64,000 nt of DNA, from positions 308,001 to 372,000 of the forward strand of contig NC_003062.2 of the NCBI RefSeq assembly GCF_000092025.1, in the 5' to 3' direction. The notes below the pieces were generated by a model. That model had not been told where the DNA came from. It worked only from the letters and a program-made list of their open reading frames with translations, and searched no databases. Made by a program: the position numbers and the translations under genes. Below, piece after piece: positions 36,570-44,674 of the stretch. The first letter of the stretch is position 1, and each line of letters opens with the position of its first letter. The stretch is from Agrobacterium fabrum str. C58. Its GTDB lineage: Bacteria > Pseudomonadota > Alphaproteobacteria > Rhizobiales > Rhizobiaceae.

Positions 36570-37634
36570 ATGAACGCATTCAAGCCGCTGGTTTTCTCGG
36601 GCGTCCAGCCGACCGGCAATCTGCATCTCGGCAATTATCTCGGCGCGATCCGCAAATTCGTGGCGCTGCAGGAAGATAACGACTGCATCTATTGCGTCGT
36701 CGACATGCACGCCATCACCGCCCAGCTCGTTCACTCGGACCTGAAGGCGCAGACCCGCTCGATTGCGGCCGCCTTCATCGCAGCCGGCATCGATCCCGTG
36801 AAGCATATCGTCTTCAACCAGTCCGCGGTGCCGCAGCATGCGGAACTGGCATGGGTCTTCAACTGTGTGGCGCGCATCGGCTGGATGGAGCGCATGACCC
36901 AGTTCAAGGACAAGTCCGGCAAGAATGCCGAACAGGTCTCGCTCGGCCTGCTCGCCTATCCGAGCCTGATGGCTGCCGACATTCTCGTCTATCGCGCCAC
37001 GCATGTTCCCGTCGGCGATGACCAGAAACAGCACCTCGAACTCGCCCGCGATATCGCCCAGAAATTCAACATCGATTTCGGCGGCCATATTCGCAACGCC
37101 GGTCTGGGCGTTAATATCACGGTTGGCGATGAGCCGGTGCACGCTTATTTCCCGATGGTGGAGCCGCTGATCGGTGGCCCGGCGCCGCGCGTCATGTCGC
37201 TGAAGGACGGCACCAAGAAGATGTCGAAGTCCGACCCTTCCGATCTGTCGCGCATCAATCTGATGGACGATGTCGACGCGATCTCTAAGAAGATCAAGAA
37301 GGCGAAGACCGATCCGGACGCGCTGCCGAGCGAAGTGGAAGGCCTGAAGGGCCGCCCCGAGGCCGAAAACCTCGTCGGTATCTATGCTGCGCTCTCCGAC
37401 AAGACCAAGGCGGATGTTCTTGCCGAATTCGGCGGTCAGCAGTTCTCCACCTTCAAGCCGGCCCTCGTGGAGCTTGCCGTCAATGTGCTGGCGCCGGTAA
37501 ACAACGAGATGCGCCGTCTTCTCGATGATCCGACCCATATTGACGCCATCCTCAGCCAGGGCGGCGAGCGGGCACGGACTATCGCTGAAAAGACGATGAA
37601 CGAGGTGCGCGATATCATCGGTTTCTTGCGCTGA
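36570..37634 (+). CDS. trpS: Tryptophanyl-tRNA synthetase
   Basis: A 354-residue class I aminoacyl-tRNA synthetase. The HIGH-type motif is [13 protein letters not shown], the KMSKS motif is [10 protein letters not shown], and [16 protein letters not shown] and [16 protein letters not shown] form the tryptophan- and dimer-interface parts. The ATG at 36570 gives the family N-terminus [17 protein letters not shown]; upstream codons in the same frame are intergenic. A terminator follows at 37695. Confidence 0.98.
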   Translation: MNAFKPLVFSGVQPTGNLHLGNYLGAIRKFVALQEDNDCIYCVVDMHAITAQLVHSDLKAQTRSIAAAFIAAGIDPVKHIVFNQSAVPQHAELAWVFNCVARIGWMERMTQFKDKSGKNAEQVSLGLLAYPSLMAADILVYRATHVPVGDDQKQHLELARDIAQKFNIDFGGHIRNAGLGVNITVGDEPVHAYFPMVEPLIGGPAPRVMSLKDGTKKMSKSDPSDLSRINLMDDVDAISKKIKKAKTDPDALPSEVEGLKGRPEAENLVGIYAALSDKTKADVLAEFGGQQFSTFKPALVELAVNVLAPVNNEMRRLLDDPTHIDAILSQGGERARTIAEKTMNEVRDIIGFLR

Positions 37635-37694
37635 CAGGCCGTTGCCACGCGAATGCGGCGGGCGGTTTGCGCCTGCCGTGATTTGATATAATCT

Positions 37695-37719
37695 CCGCCC
37701 GAACCGTCGGGCGGTTTTT
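37695..37719 (+). terminator. Rho-independent terminator of trpS
   Basis: CCGCCCGA and TCGGGCGG form an 8-bp stem with a four-base loop, followed by TTTTT. It ends 29 bases before the universal stress gene, which therefore likely has its own promoter or depends on read-through. Confidence 0.78.
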
Positions 37720-37748
37720 CGGATCACGGCGGATTTTGGGAGTGCAGA

Positions 37749-38240
37749 ATGGTTTCAACACGGCTGTCGCGTCTGGAAGGGCATCGCCGCAAGTTTCTCG
37801 CTGTAATCGATGACACACCGGAATGCGAAAGGGCCGTGCATTATGCCGGTCGTCGCGCCAAGAACTCCAATGGCGGACTGGTGCTGCTCTACATGATCCC
37901 GGAAGGCGATTTCCAGCAATGGCTGGGTGTCGAGCAGATCATGCGGGCCGAGGCGCGTGAGGAAGCGGAAGCGACGCTCGCCAAGGTCGCCCAGAAGGTG
38001 CGCGAAACAATCGGCATTGAGCCGGAATCCGTCATTCGAGAAGGCAGCGCCACCGAGCAGATACACGGGTTGATCGAGGAAGACCGCGATATCGCCATTC
38101 TCGTGCTGGCTGCCGGATCGACGAAAGAAGGGCCGGGACCGCTGGTCTCCTCCATCGCCGGACGCGGCGCGGCCTTCCCGATCCCGGTCACCGTCTTGCC
38201 GGATACACTGACGGATGAGGAAATCGACGCGCTCTGCTGA
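37749..38240 (+). CDS. Universal stress protein (UspA) family
   Basis: A 163-residue single Usp domain. The N-terminal strand KFLAVIDDTPECERAVHYAGRRAKNSNGGLVLLYMI and the C-terminal GPLVSSIAGRGAAFPIPVTVLP are recognisable. The region where ATP-binding members have G-2x-G-9x-G(S/T) reads as AAGSTKEGPGPLVSSIAG, so nucleotide binding is uncertain. The physiological role is unknown. It lies between the trpS terminator and the nfuA promoter. Confidence 0.88.
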   Translation: MVSTRLSRLEGHRRKFLAVIDDTPECERAVHYAGRRAKNSNGGLVLLYMIPEGDFQQWLGVEQIMRAEAREEAEATLAKVAQKVRETIGIEPESVIREGSATEQIHGLIEEDRDIAILVLAAGSTKEGPGPLVSSIAGRGAAFPIPVTVLPDTLTDEEIDALC

Positions 38241-38301
38241 TCCGGTTTCGGACGGGTTTTAAAGACTGACGATTTCTTGAATGTAATTATCATGTCAGGG
38301 C

Positions 38302-38330
38302 TTGAAGTGTGGCTTCGCCGGGCGTATTTT
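38302..38330 (+). promoter_or_regulatory. Candidate promoter of nfuA
   Basis: TTGAAG (38302-38307) and TATTTT (38325-38330) are separated by 17 bases. The iron control element overlaps the end of the -10 box. Confidence 0.5.
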
Positions 38331-38345
38331 TGGAAGAATTCTAAA
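38329..38345. promoter_or_regulatory. Candidate iron control element (Irr-binding ICE)
   Basis: TTTGGAAGAATTCTAAA matches the ICE consensus TTTAGAA-N3-TTCTAAA at 13 of 14 specified positions. It covers the end of the -10 box and the predicted transcription start, 37 bases before the nfuA ATG, a position that would give repression by Irr under low iron. Match seen in sequence; regulator assignment is from knowledge of rhizobial Irr regulons. Confidence 0.68.
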
Positions 38346-38382
38346 TTACGGGGCGTGAACCGCGACCTCGAAGGAGACGACG

Positions 38383-38946
38383 ATGTTCATTCAGACGGAA
38401 GCCACGCCCAACCCCGCCACGCTGAAATTCCTGCCGGGCAAGGTGGTGCTGGAAAGCGGGACAGTGGAGTTCCTCAATGCGTCGCAGGCGCAGGCTTCGC
38501 CCCTGGCGGAGCGCCTCTTCACGATTCCGGGCGTTACCGGTGTCTATTTCGGTTTTGATTTCATCACCGTCACCAAGGATGATGCCGAATGGCAGCATCT
38601 GAAGCCTGCCATCCTCGGCTCGATCATGGAGCACTTCATGTCCGGCCGGCCGATCATGGGCACGGCCATTGCTGCCGAAGTCTCGGACGAGGAAGGCGAG
38701 TTTTTTGAAGAGGGTGACGAAACCATCGTCGCCACCATTAAGGAATTGCTTGATACCCGCGTTCGCCCGGCCGTGGCGCAGGATGGCGGCGACATCACCT
38801 TCCGCGGTTTTCGCGATGGTACGGTGTTCCTGAACATGAAGGGTGCCTGCTCGGGTTGCCCGTCTTCAACTGCCACGCTTAAGCACGGGGTTCAGAACCT
38901 GCTTCGCCATTTCGTGCCCGAAGTGCGCGAAGTCGAAGCGGTTTGA
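38383..38946 (+). CDS. nfuA: NfuA-like iron-sulfur cluster scaffold/carrier protein
   Basis: A 187-residue protein with an N-terminal Nfu_N domain (MFIQTEATPNPATLKFLPG) and a C-terminal NifU-like domain carrying the cluster-binding CxxC (GACSGCPSSTATLK). It receives and transfers Fe-S clusters to client enzymes such as MiaB and HemW, both encoded nearby. GAAGGAG precedes the ATG. It is 16 bases before tsaB. The iron control element on its promoter fits iron-dependent expression. The domain order is that of the alphaproteobacterial/mitochondrial NFU1 type, distinct from E. coli NfuA. Confidence 0.93.
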   Translation: MFIQTEATPNPATLKFLPGKVVLESGTVEFLNASQAQASPLAERLFTIPGVTGVYFGFDFITVTKDDAEWQHLKPAILGSIMEHFMSGRPIMGTAIAAEVSDEEGEFFEEGDETIVATIKELLDTRVRPAVAQDGGDITFRGFRDGTVFLNMKGACSGCPSSTATLKHGVQNLLRHFVPEVREVEAV

Positions 38947-38962
38947 TGCTGTCAGCCAGACC

Positions 38963-39631
38963 ATGATTGTTCTCGCACTCGACACGTCAGGGGTGGATTG
39001 TTCCGCCTGTATCTATGACAACGCCTCTGACACTGTGCTCGGCGAGGTCTGCGAGACGATCGGCAAGGGCCATGCCGAAAGGCTGATGGCGGTGATCGAC
39101 GGTGCCCTGCAGCAGGCACAATTGCCGCTCCAGAAGGTCGAGCGGATTGCGGTGACCATCGGTCCGGGGTCCTTCACGGGCATTCGGGTCGGCGTTGCCG
39201 CGGCGCGCGGTTTTGCCCTGTCGCTCGGCGTCGAGGCCGTCGGCGTTACCACGCTCGAGACGCTTGCCCTGCATCATCTGGCCGAAAATCCAGGCCGGCC
39301 TGTGGCCGTCGGGCTCGATGCGAAACGCGGCGAAACCTATCTCCAGATATTCGGCACGGATGGATCACCACTCAACGAGGCGGCGCTTCTGTCTCTGGAT
39401 GACGCCAAAGATGCCCTTTCCGGTTTTGACGGTGCCGTCATCGGCTCCGCCGCGCCGCTGTTTGCGGGAGAGGAAACCGGCTCCGGGCCGGACCATTTCC
39501 CGATTGCCTTCGTCGCGCGCGCCGGAGCGCGCAAGTCGGCAGGCCAACCAAAACCCGCGCCGCTTTATCTGCGCGGGCCGGATGCCCGGCCACAGACAGG
39601 TTTTGCGCTGGCACGTCAGGACGTTGCCTGA
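38963..39631 (+). CDS. tsaB: tRNA t6A37 threonylcarbamoyltransferase complex subunit TsaB
   Basis: A 222-residue ASKHA-fold protein that works with TsaD and TsaE in threonylcarbamoylation of adenosine 37 in ANN-decoding tRNAs. Typical segments are MIVLALDTSG, GHAERLMAVID and the signature VTIGPGSFTGIRVGVAAARGFAL. The C-terminal half is more variable, as in other TsaB proteins. The ATG at 38963 is used; the longer frame overlaps nfuA. tsaB-rimI is a widespread pair. Confidence 0.95.
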   Translation: MIVLALDTSGVDCSACIYDNASDTVLGEVCETIGKGHAERLMAVIDGALQQAQLPLQKVERIAVTIGPGSFTGIRVGVAAARGFALSLGVEAVGVTTLETLALHHLAENPGRPVAVGLDAKRGETYLQIFGTDGSPLNEAALLSLDDAKDALSGFDGAVIGSAAPLFAGEETGSGPDHFPIAFVARAGARKSAGQPKPAPLYLRGPDARPQTGFALARQDVA

Positions 39632-39674
39632 TACGGCATGCATGAGTGCTTGTTTCTGATTCCTGATATTTGCG

Positions 39675-40169
39675 ATGTTTGACGATTACCTGAGCTGGAA
39701 ACCCTATTTCGAGATCGTGCCGATGCAGCATGAGGATTGCGCCGCGGTGGCGGACTTGCATGCCTTGCGCTTCCCACGTCCTTGGAATGACGGGGAGTTT
39801 TCGGGCCTGCTCACGCAAGGGTCGGTTTTCGGAGCCGTCGCCCGCCAGACCAACGCCTTTTTCAGCAAGCCGCTCGGCGGTTTCGTTCTGGCGCGGGAAG
39901 TGGCTGGTGAGGCGGAAATTCTCACTGTCGCGGTGTCCGACAAATTCTCGCGCGCCGGTCTCGGCTGGCGTCTGATGCAGTCGGCCATTCGCGAGGCGAT
40001 GATGCGCGGTGCCGAAACCATGTTCCTCGAGGTGGACAATAACAATGCCTCTGCGCTGGGGCTTTATAAAAAGCTCGGCTTCAAGACGGTCGCGGAACGC
40101 AAGGCCTATTACACGGCCAAGAATGGATCAAAGTCGACGGCGCTTGTCATGCGCCGCGATCTTCGCTAG
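39675..40169 (+). CDS. rimI: Ribosomal protein S18-alanine N-acetyltransferase
   Basis: A 164-residue GNAT acetyltransferase. The acetyl-CoA motif is SRAGLGWRLMQSAI (R/Q-x-x-G-x-G/A type) and the RimI-like segment AETMFLEVDNNNASALGLYKKLGF follows. Assignment as RimI rests on the position after tsaB and on this segment; other substrates are possible. The gene is 43 bases after tsaB. Confidence 0.88.
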   Translation: MFDDYLSWKPYFEIVPMQHEDCAAVADLHALRFPRPWNDGEFSGLLTQGSVFGAVARQTNAFFSKPLGGFVLAREVAGEAEILTVAVSDKFSRAGLGWRLMQSAIREAMMRGAETMFLEVDNNNASALGLYKKLGFKTVAERKAYYTAKNGSKSTALVMRRDLR

Positions 40170-40238
40170 TTCCCTGCGACAGGCATTTTTTGGCGAAAGC
40201 TGCGAAATTCAACCGGAATACTCAAAAGGCCAGAAGAC

Positions 40239-40667
40239 GTGATAGACCTTTCGAAAACGCTGGAGGAGCTTTGTGCCGAACGCGGCATGCGGATGACGGA
40301 CCAGCGCCGTGTGATTGCCCGCGTCCTTCAGGAATCAGCCGATCATCCCGATGTCGAGGAACTCTATCGCCGTTCTTCCGCCGTGGATCCGCGCATCTCT
40401 ATTTCAACGGTCTACAGAACGGTGAAGCTGTTCGAGGACGCTGGCATCATCGAACGTCACGATTTTCGCGATGGCCGCTCGCGTTATGAGACCGTGCCTG
40501 AAGAACACCACGATCACCTGATCGATCTGAAGAACAGCGTGGTCATCGAATTCCATTCGCCCGAGATCGAGGCGCTTCAGGAAAAGATCGCCCGCGAGCA
40601 CGGCTTCAAGCTCGTCGATCATCGACTGGAACTTTATGGCGTGCCGTTGAAACCCGAAGAACGCTGA
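40239..40667 (+). CDS. Fur-family metalloregulator, probable Mur (manganese-type)
   Basis: A 142-residue Fur-family repressor starting at GTG. The winged helix includes GMRMTDQRRVIARVL and ISISTVYRTVKLFEDAGII; the metal site region reads EEHHDHLIDL. The two CxxC motifs of zinc-containing Fur proteins are absent (only one Cys, near residue 12). In rhizobia and Agrobacterium this orthologue acts mainly as a manganese-responsive repressor of sitABCD-type uptake (Mur), while iron control is taken by RirA and Irr. Both fur and mur are used as names. It lies upstream of olsA with 30 bases between them. Confidence 0.9.
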   Translation: MIDLSKTLEELCAERGMRMTDQRRVIARVLQESADHPDVEELYRRSSAVDPRISISTVYRTVKLFEDAGIIERHDFRDGRSRYETVPEEHHDHLIDLKNSVVIEFHSPEIEALQEKIAREHGFKLVDHRLELYGVPLKPEER

Positions 40668-40697
40668 GACGCCGGTGAACAAGCGGGCGTTCCCATC

Positions 40698-41492
40698 ATG
40701 ATGTGGCTTCGGACAGCCTATATCGCGATCGTTCTTCTGATCGTGACGCTCATATTGCTGCCGTTGCAACTTCTGGGTCTCGCCTTCGACTGGCGGCTGC
40801 GCCGGCGCATTCCGCGCATCTGGCATCGCATTGCCTGTCACGTTCTCGGCATCCGCGTCCATGTTCATGGAGAGGTGGAGCGGGCAAAACCGCTGATGCT
40901 GGCGGTCAATCACGCTTCGTGGAAGGATATCCTCGTTCTCGGCAGCATTGCCGACGTGGTGTTCATCGCCAAGACCGAGGTACGTGACTGGCCGGTCTTC
41001 GGCTGGCTCGCCCGCCTTCAGAAAAGCATCTTCGTCCAGCGAGAGCAGAAGCGCAGCACGGGCCAGCAGGTGGGTGAGATCGCCAGCCGCATGGCCGACG
41101 GTGAGATCGTCGTCCTTTTCCCCGAAGGCACGACTTCGGACGGCAACCGCATGCTGGCCGTCAAATCCTCTCTGTTCGGTGCCGCCTCCACTGCCGCCGA
41201 GCAGGTTCCGGGCAAACTGGTTTACGTGCAGCCCGTCGCCATCGCCTATACGCGGGTGCAGGGCATGGCCATGGGCCGCTACCATCGGATCATTGCCGCC
41301 TGGCCGGGCAGCATCACGCTGGTGCCGCATCTGCTCGGTGTCATCAAGGCGGGCGCGATTGATGTCGACGTGACGTTTGGCGACAGCGTTCCATTTCACA
41401 GCGCGGACAATCGCAAGCGTCTTGCGACCGATATTGCCGCTGCCATCCGCTCGATGCTGGCCTTCAGCCTGCGCGGCGGCTGGCGGAAATAG
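40698..41492 (+). CDS. olsA: Lyso-ornithine lipid O-acyltransferase (PlsC family)
   Basis: A 264-residue membrane acyltransferase. One hydrophobic segment opens the protein (IAIVLLIVTLILLPLQLLGLA). The PlsC motifs are NHASWKD (H-x4-D catalytic pair) and FPEGTTSDG. The best call is OlsA, which adds the second acyl chain to lyso-ornithine lipid, because the sequence and the place after fur match the known Agrobacterium/Sinorhizobium gene and olsB is nearby. Activity as a 1-acylglycerol-3-phosphate acyltransferase is an alternative. A palindromic repeat begins right after the stop. Confidence 0.85.
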   Translation: MMWLRTAYIAIVLLIVTLILLPLQLLGLAFDWRLRRRIPRIWHRIACHVLGIRVHVHGEVERAKPLMLAVNHASWKDILVLGSIADVVFIAKTEVRDWPVFGWLARLQKSIFVQREQKRSTGQQVGEIASRMADGEIVVLFPEGTTSDGNRMLAVKSSLFGAASTAAEQVPGKLVYVQPVAIAYTRVQGMAMGRYHRIIAAWPGSITLVPHLLGVIKAGAIDVDVTFGDSVPFHSADNRKRLATDIAAAIRSMLAFSLRGGWRK

Positions 41493-41493
41493 A

Positions 41494-41537
41494 GCATCGG
41501 ACCGAAAACTGTGCGCGGTTTTCGGGAAATCGGATGC
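41494..41537. repeat. RIME-like palindromic repeat (copy 1)
   Basis: GCATCGGACCGAAAAC and GTTTTCGGGAAATCGGATGC flank a short centre (TGTGCGCG), giving an imperfect cruciform. It has the same architecture (GCAT...AAAAC, centre, GTTTT...ATGC) as the two repeats around trmB. It starts two bases after the olsA stop. Such elements are common in Rhizobiaceae intergenic regions. Confidence 0.7.
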
Positions 41538-41551
41538 GTAAGCTGAAATCA

Positions 41552-41578
41552 AGAGCAACGGAATTGCTCCGTTGCTCT
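41552..41578. repeat. Perfect 11-bp inverted repeat after olsA
   Basis: AGAGCAACGGA and TCCGTTGCTCT surround a five-base loop. It directly follows the RIME-like repeat and may be a second module of the same mosaic element. No U-tract follows, so it is not a typical terminator. Confidence 0.7.
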
Positions 41579-41642
41579 GGCATCCTCGCTTTTCCGGCAT
41601 TTTTCTGTTTAATCTGGCTATGAAAAACACTAGATAGCCGCC

Positions 41643-43046
41643 ATGACCCAGGAAACACTTGGCCTTGACGCCCCACAAATGATCGCCCGCGAAGGCTCTA
41701 ACAGTCGAAAAGTCTTTATCAAGACCTATGGCTGCCAGATGAACGTCTACGATTCCGTGCGCATGAGCGATGCGCTGGCGAAGGATGGTTACGTTCAGAC
41801 GGAAGACATGGGCGAGGCGGATCTGGTTCTCCTCAACACCTGTCACATCCGCGAGAAGGCCGCGGAGAAGGTTTATTCCGCGCTTGGCCGCCTGCGTGAC
41901 ATGAAAAAGTCGCGCGAAGAGCAGGGCCGCGAATTCATGATCGGCGTTGCCGGCTGCGTGGCGCAGGCGGAAGGCGAGGAAATTCTTCGCCGTGCGCCCG
42001 CCGTCGATGTCGTGATCGGCCCGCAGACCTATCACCGCCTGCCTGACGCCCTGAAGCGCGTGCGCCGCGGTGAGCGCGTCATCGAGACCGAATATGCGGT
42101 CGAGGACAAGTTCGAGCATCTACCGGTTGCCGAAAAGGCGACGCTGCGCTCGCGTGGCGTCACGGCGTTTTTGACGGTGCAGGAAGGTTGCGACAAGTTC
42201 TGCACCTTCTGTGTCGTACCCTATACACGCGGTTCTGAAGTGTCGCGCCCCGTTCGCCAGATCGTCGATGAAGCGATGAAACTGGTGGATGCCGGCGTGC
42301 GCGAGATCACGCTGCTTGGCCAGAACGTCAATGCCTGGCAGGGCGAAGGCCCCAAGGGCGAAAAATGGGGTCTGGCCGAACTGCTCTACAGGCTGGCCGA
42401 AATTCCGGGCCTTGCACGGTTGCGCTACACCACCAGCCACCCGCGCGACATGGATGACCGCCTGATCGGCGCCCATCGCGACCTGCGTATCCTGATGCCC
42501 TATCTGCACCTACCGGTGCAGTCCGGCTCGGATCGCATCCTGAAAGCGATGAACCGTCGCCATACGGGTGAGGAATATATCCAGCTGATCGAGAAAATCC
42601 GCTCCGCCCGCCCTGATATTGCCATGTCGGGGGATTTTATTGTCGGCTTCCCCGGTGAGACTGATCGCGATTTCGAAGATACGATGGCGATGGTCGAGAC
42701 GGTGAAATACGCACAGGCCTTTTCGTTCAAATATTCCACTCGTCCCGGCACGCCGGGGGCGGACCTGACGGACCAGGTGGCGGAAGACGTGAAGGCCGAG
42801 CGGCTGGAACGATTGCAGGCCCTGTTGCTGCGGCAGCAGAAGGAATTTGCGGAATCGCTCGTTGGAAAAACCATGGATGTGTTGCTGGAAAAGCCCGGCC
42901 GCATGCCTGAGCAGTTGATAGGTCGCTCTCCGTGGCTGCAATCCGTGAATCTTGATGCAAAGACGTTGAAAATCGGTGACATTGTTAATGTACGAATCAC
43001 CGCAACGGGTCCAAACAGCTTGTTTGCCGAGGTGGCAGGGAGTTAG
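41643..43046 (+). CDS. miaB: tRNA-2-methylthio-N6-isopentenyladenosine synthase
   Basis: A 467-residue radical SAM methylthiotransferase modifying A37 of tRNAs that read UNN codons. The N-terminal UPF0004 domain has its three cluster cysteines in [16 protein letters not shown] and AGCVAQAEG. The radical SAM cluster motif is [20 protein letters not shown] domain ([12 protein letters not shown] to the end) binds RNA. It needs two Fe-S clusters, so it is a likely client of the nfuA product. phoH follows closely. Confidence 0.97.
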   Translation: MTQETLGLDAPQMIAREGSNSRKVFIKTYGCQMNVYDSVRMSDALAKDGYVQTEDMGEADLVLLNTCHIREKAAEKVYSALGRLRDMKKSREEQGREFMIGVAGCVAQAEGEEILRRAPAVDVVIGPQTYHRLPDALKRVRRGERVIETEYAVEDKFEHLPVAEKATLRSRGVTAFLTVQEGCDKFCTFCVVPYTRGSEVSRPVRQIVDEAMKLVDAGVREITLLGQNVNAWQGEGPKGEKWGLAELLYRLAEIPGLARLRYTTSHPRDMDDRLIGAHRDLRILMPYLHLPVQSGSDRILKAMNRRHTGEEYIQLIEKIRSARPDIAMSGDFIVGFPGETDRDFEDTMAMVETVKYAQAFSFKYSTRPGTPGADLTDQVAEDVKAERLERLQALLLRQQKEFAESLVGKTMDVLLEKPGRMPEQLIGRSPWLQSVNLDAKTLKIGDIVNVRITATGPNSLFAEVAGS

Positions 43047-43086
43047 AGTGAGGAGCCGACACTGATTGGGACAGGAGCCTGACCGC

Positions 43087-44142
43087 TTGAACGCACACGA
43101 ATTGGTATCAAATCCATCGCGCCAGCCACGCCAAGCCGCGACCGACGCCAATCACTTCGTCCTCACGTTCGAGAATAACAGGATAGCGGGAGAGCTATTC
43201 GGTCAGTTCGATCAGAACCTGAAGCTGTTGGAGCAGCGCCTCAATATCGACGCCCGCCCGCGCGGCAACTCCGTCGCCATCACTGGCGATGTTGTCGCCA
43301 CCAATCAGGCCCGCCGTGCGCTGGATTTCCTCTATGAACGTCTGCTCAAGGGCGGAACCGCCGAGGCCTCCGACGTGGAAGGTGCTATCCGAATGGCAAT
43401 GGCCGCTGACGACCAACTGACCTTGCCGACGATGGAGCGCAAGGCCAAGATTTCCATGGCGCAGATTTCCACTCGCAAGAAGACCATCGCTGCCCGCACG
43501 CCGACGCAGGATGTCTATATGCGGGCGCTGGAGCAGTCCGAACTGGTTTTCGGCGTCGGCCCCGCCGGCACTGGCAAGACCTATCTGGCCGTGGCCCATG
43601 CCGCACAGCTTCTGGAACGTGGCGCGGTCGACCGTATCATCCTCTCACGCCCCGCCGTCGAAGCGGGCGAGCGTCTTGGCTTCCTGCCCGGCGACATGAA
43701 GGAAAAGGTCGATCCGTATCTGCGCCCGCTTTACGACGCGCTGTATGACATGATGCCGGGCGACAAGGTGGAGCGTGCCATTCAGGCGGGCGTCATCGAA
43801 ATCGCGCCGCTGGCCTTCATGCGTGGTCGTACCCTTGCCAACGCCGCCGTCATTCTGGACGAAGCCCAGAATACCACGACCATGCAGATGAAGATGTTCC
43901 TCACCCGTCTTGGTGAGAACGGCCGCATGATCGTGACCGGTGACCCGAGCCAGGTGGATCTTCCGCGTGGCGTGAAGTCCGGTCTTGTCGAGGCCCTGCA
44001 AATCCTCCCCGAGGTGGAAGGTGTGTCCGTCGTGCGCTTCAAGGATGTCGACGTCGTGCGCCATCCGATGGTGGCGCGCATCGTGCGGGCTTACGAATCC
44101 CACACGGCGGTGCCGGATGAGAGCCTTCCGAAGGGCAACTGA
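43087..44142 (+). CDS. PhoH-like ATPase
   Basis: A protein of about 351 residues with an N-terminal RNA-binding-like region and a P-loop ATPase domain: Walker A GPAGTGKTYLAVAHA, Walker B AAVILDEAQNTT and VTGDPSQVDLPRG. The family (YbeZ) is associated with the YbeY endoribonuclease and ribosome/RNA quality control. Two TTG codons (43066 and 43087) are candidate starts, each with GGAG 11-12 bases upstream; I use the second, LNAHELVS. The order miaB-phoH-ybeY-CBS protein-lnt matches the conserved ybe cluster. Confidence 0.9.
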   Translation: MNAHELVSNPSRQPRQAATDANHFVLTFENNRIAGELFGQFDQNLKLLEQRLNIDARPRGNSVAITGDVVATNQARRALDFLYERLLKGGTAEASDVEGAIRMAMAADDQLTLPTMERKAKISMAQISTRKKTIAARTPTQDVYMRALEQSELVFGVGPAGTGKTYLAVAHAAQLLERGAVDRIILSRPAVEAGERLGFLPGDMKEKVDPYLRPLYDALYDMMPGDKVERAIQAGVIEIAPLAFMRGRTLANAAVILDEAQNTTTMQMKMFLTRLGENGRMIVTGDPSQVDLPRGVKSGLVEALQILPEVEGVSVVRFKDVDVVRHPMVARIVRAYESHTAVPDESLPKGN

Positions 44143-44152
44143 CGTAAAGACA

Positions 44153-44659
44153 ATGGCGGCTCTGGATATTCAAATCAGCGTTGAGGCCGAAGGCTGGTCC
44201 TCGGAAGAGAACTTGGCTGCCTTTGCCACCAAGGTGCTGAATGCGGCGGTCGATTTTCTGAAACGGGAAGAGGAGCAACCCTTCCCGAAAATGCCGGTCG
44301 AACTGTCGCTGGTCTTCACCGATGACGAAAATATCCGGGAAATCAACGCCGAATGGCGCGACAAGGACAAGGCGACCAATGTCTTGTCTTTCCCCGCTTT
44401 TCCGCTGGAGCCGGGCGGAATGCCCGGCCCGATGCTGGGCGATATCGTCATCGCTCGCGAGACGGTTGAACGCGAGGCTCTTGAACTTGACAAGAGTTTC
44501 GAGGATCATCTGACCCATCTTCTCGTTCATGGGTTCCTGCATTTGTTTGGTTATGACCACATGGACGAGGAAGAAGCGGAAGAAATGGAGTCGCTTGAGA
44601 CTCGCATTTTGGCGGTGCTTGGCCTATCTGATCCCTACGCGGGTCAGGAGCCGCTTTAA
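44153..44659 (+). CDS. ybeY: Endoribonuclease YbeY (16S rRNA maturation)
   Basis: A 168-residue zinc-dependent metalloprotein needed for 16S rRNA 3' processing and ribosome quality control. The zinc motif is HGFLHLFGYDH and the upstream signature is NAEWRDKDKATNVLSFP. The ATG at 44153 lies ten bases after the phoH stop; a longer open frame inside phoH is a shadow. It is one gene of the phoH-ybeY-CBS protein-lnt cluster. S. meliloti YbeY (SMc01113) is the well-studied relative, also important in symbiosis. Confidence 0.96.
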   Translation: MAALDIQISVEAEGWSSEENLAAFATKVLNAAVDFLKREEEQPFPKMPVELSLVFTDDENIREINAEWRDKDKATNVLSFPAFPLEPGGMPGPMLGDIVIARETVEREALELDKSFEDHLTHLLVHGFLHLFGYDHMDEEEAEEMESLETRILAVLGLSDPYAGQEPL

Positions 44660-44674
44660 ATATTGTCTGGAGCC

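Noticed and set aside
37678..37694. FNR/FixK-type box (TTGAT-N4-ATCAA) before the universal stress gene
   Set aside because: Only the left half (TTGAT) is present at 37683; the right half is missing.
36207..37727. 506-codon open frame on the minus strand
   Set aside because: Antisense to the VOC gene and trpS; no recognisable product.
40404..42119. 571-codon open frame on the minus strand
   Set aside because: Antisense to fur/mur, olsA and the start of miaB; composition (Arg/His/Asp-rich) is that of a shadow frame and no domain is visible.
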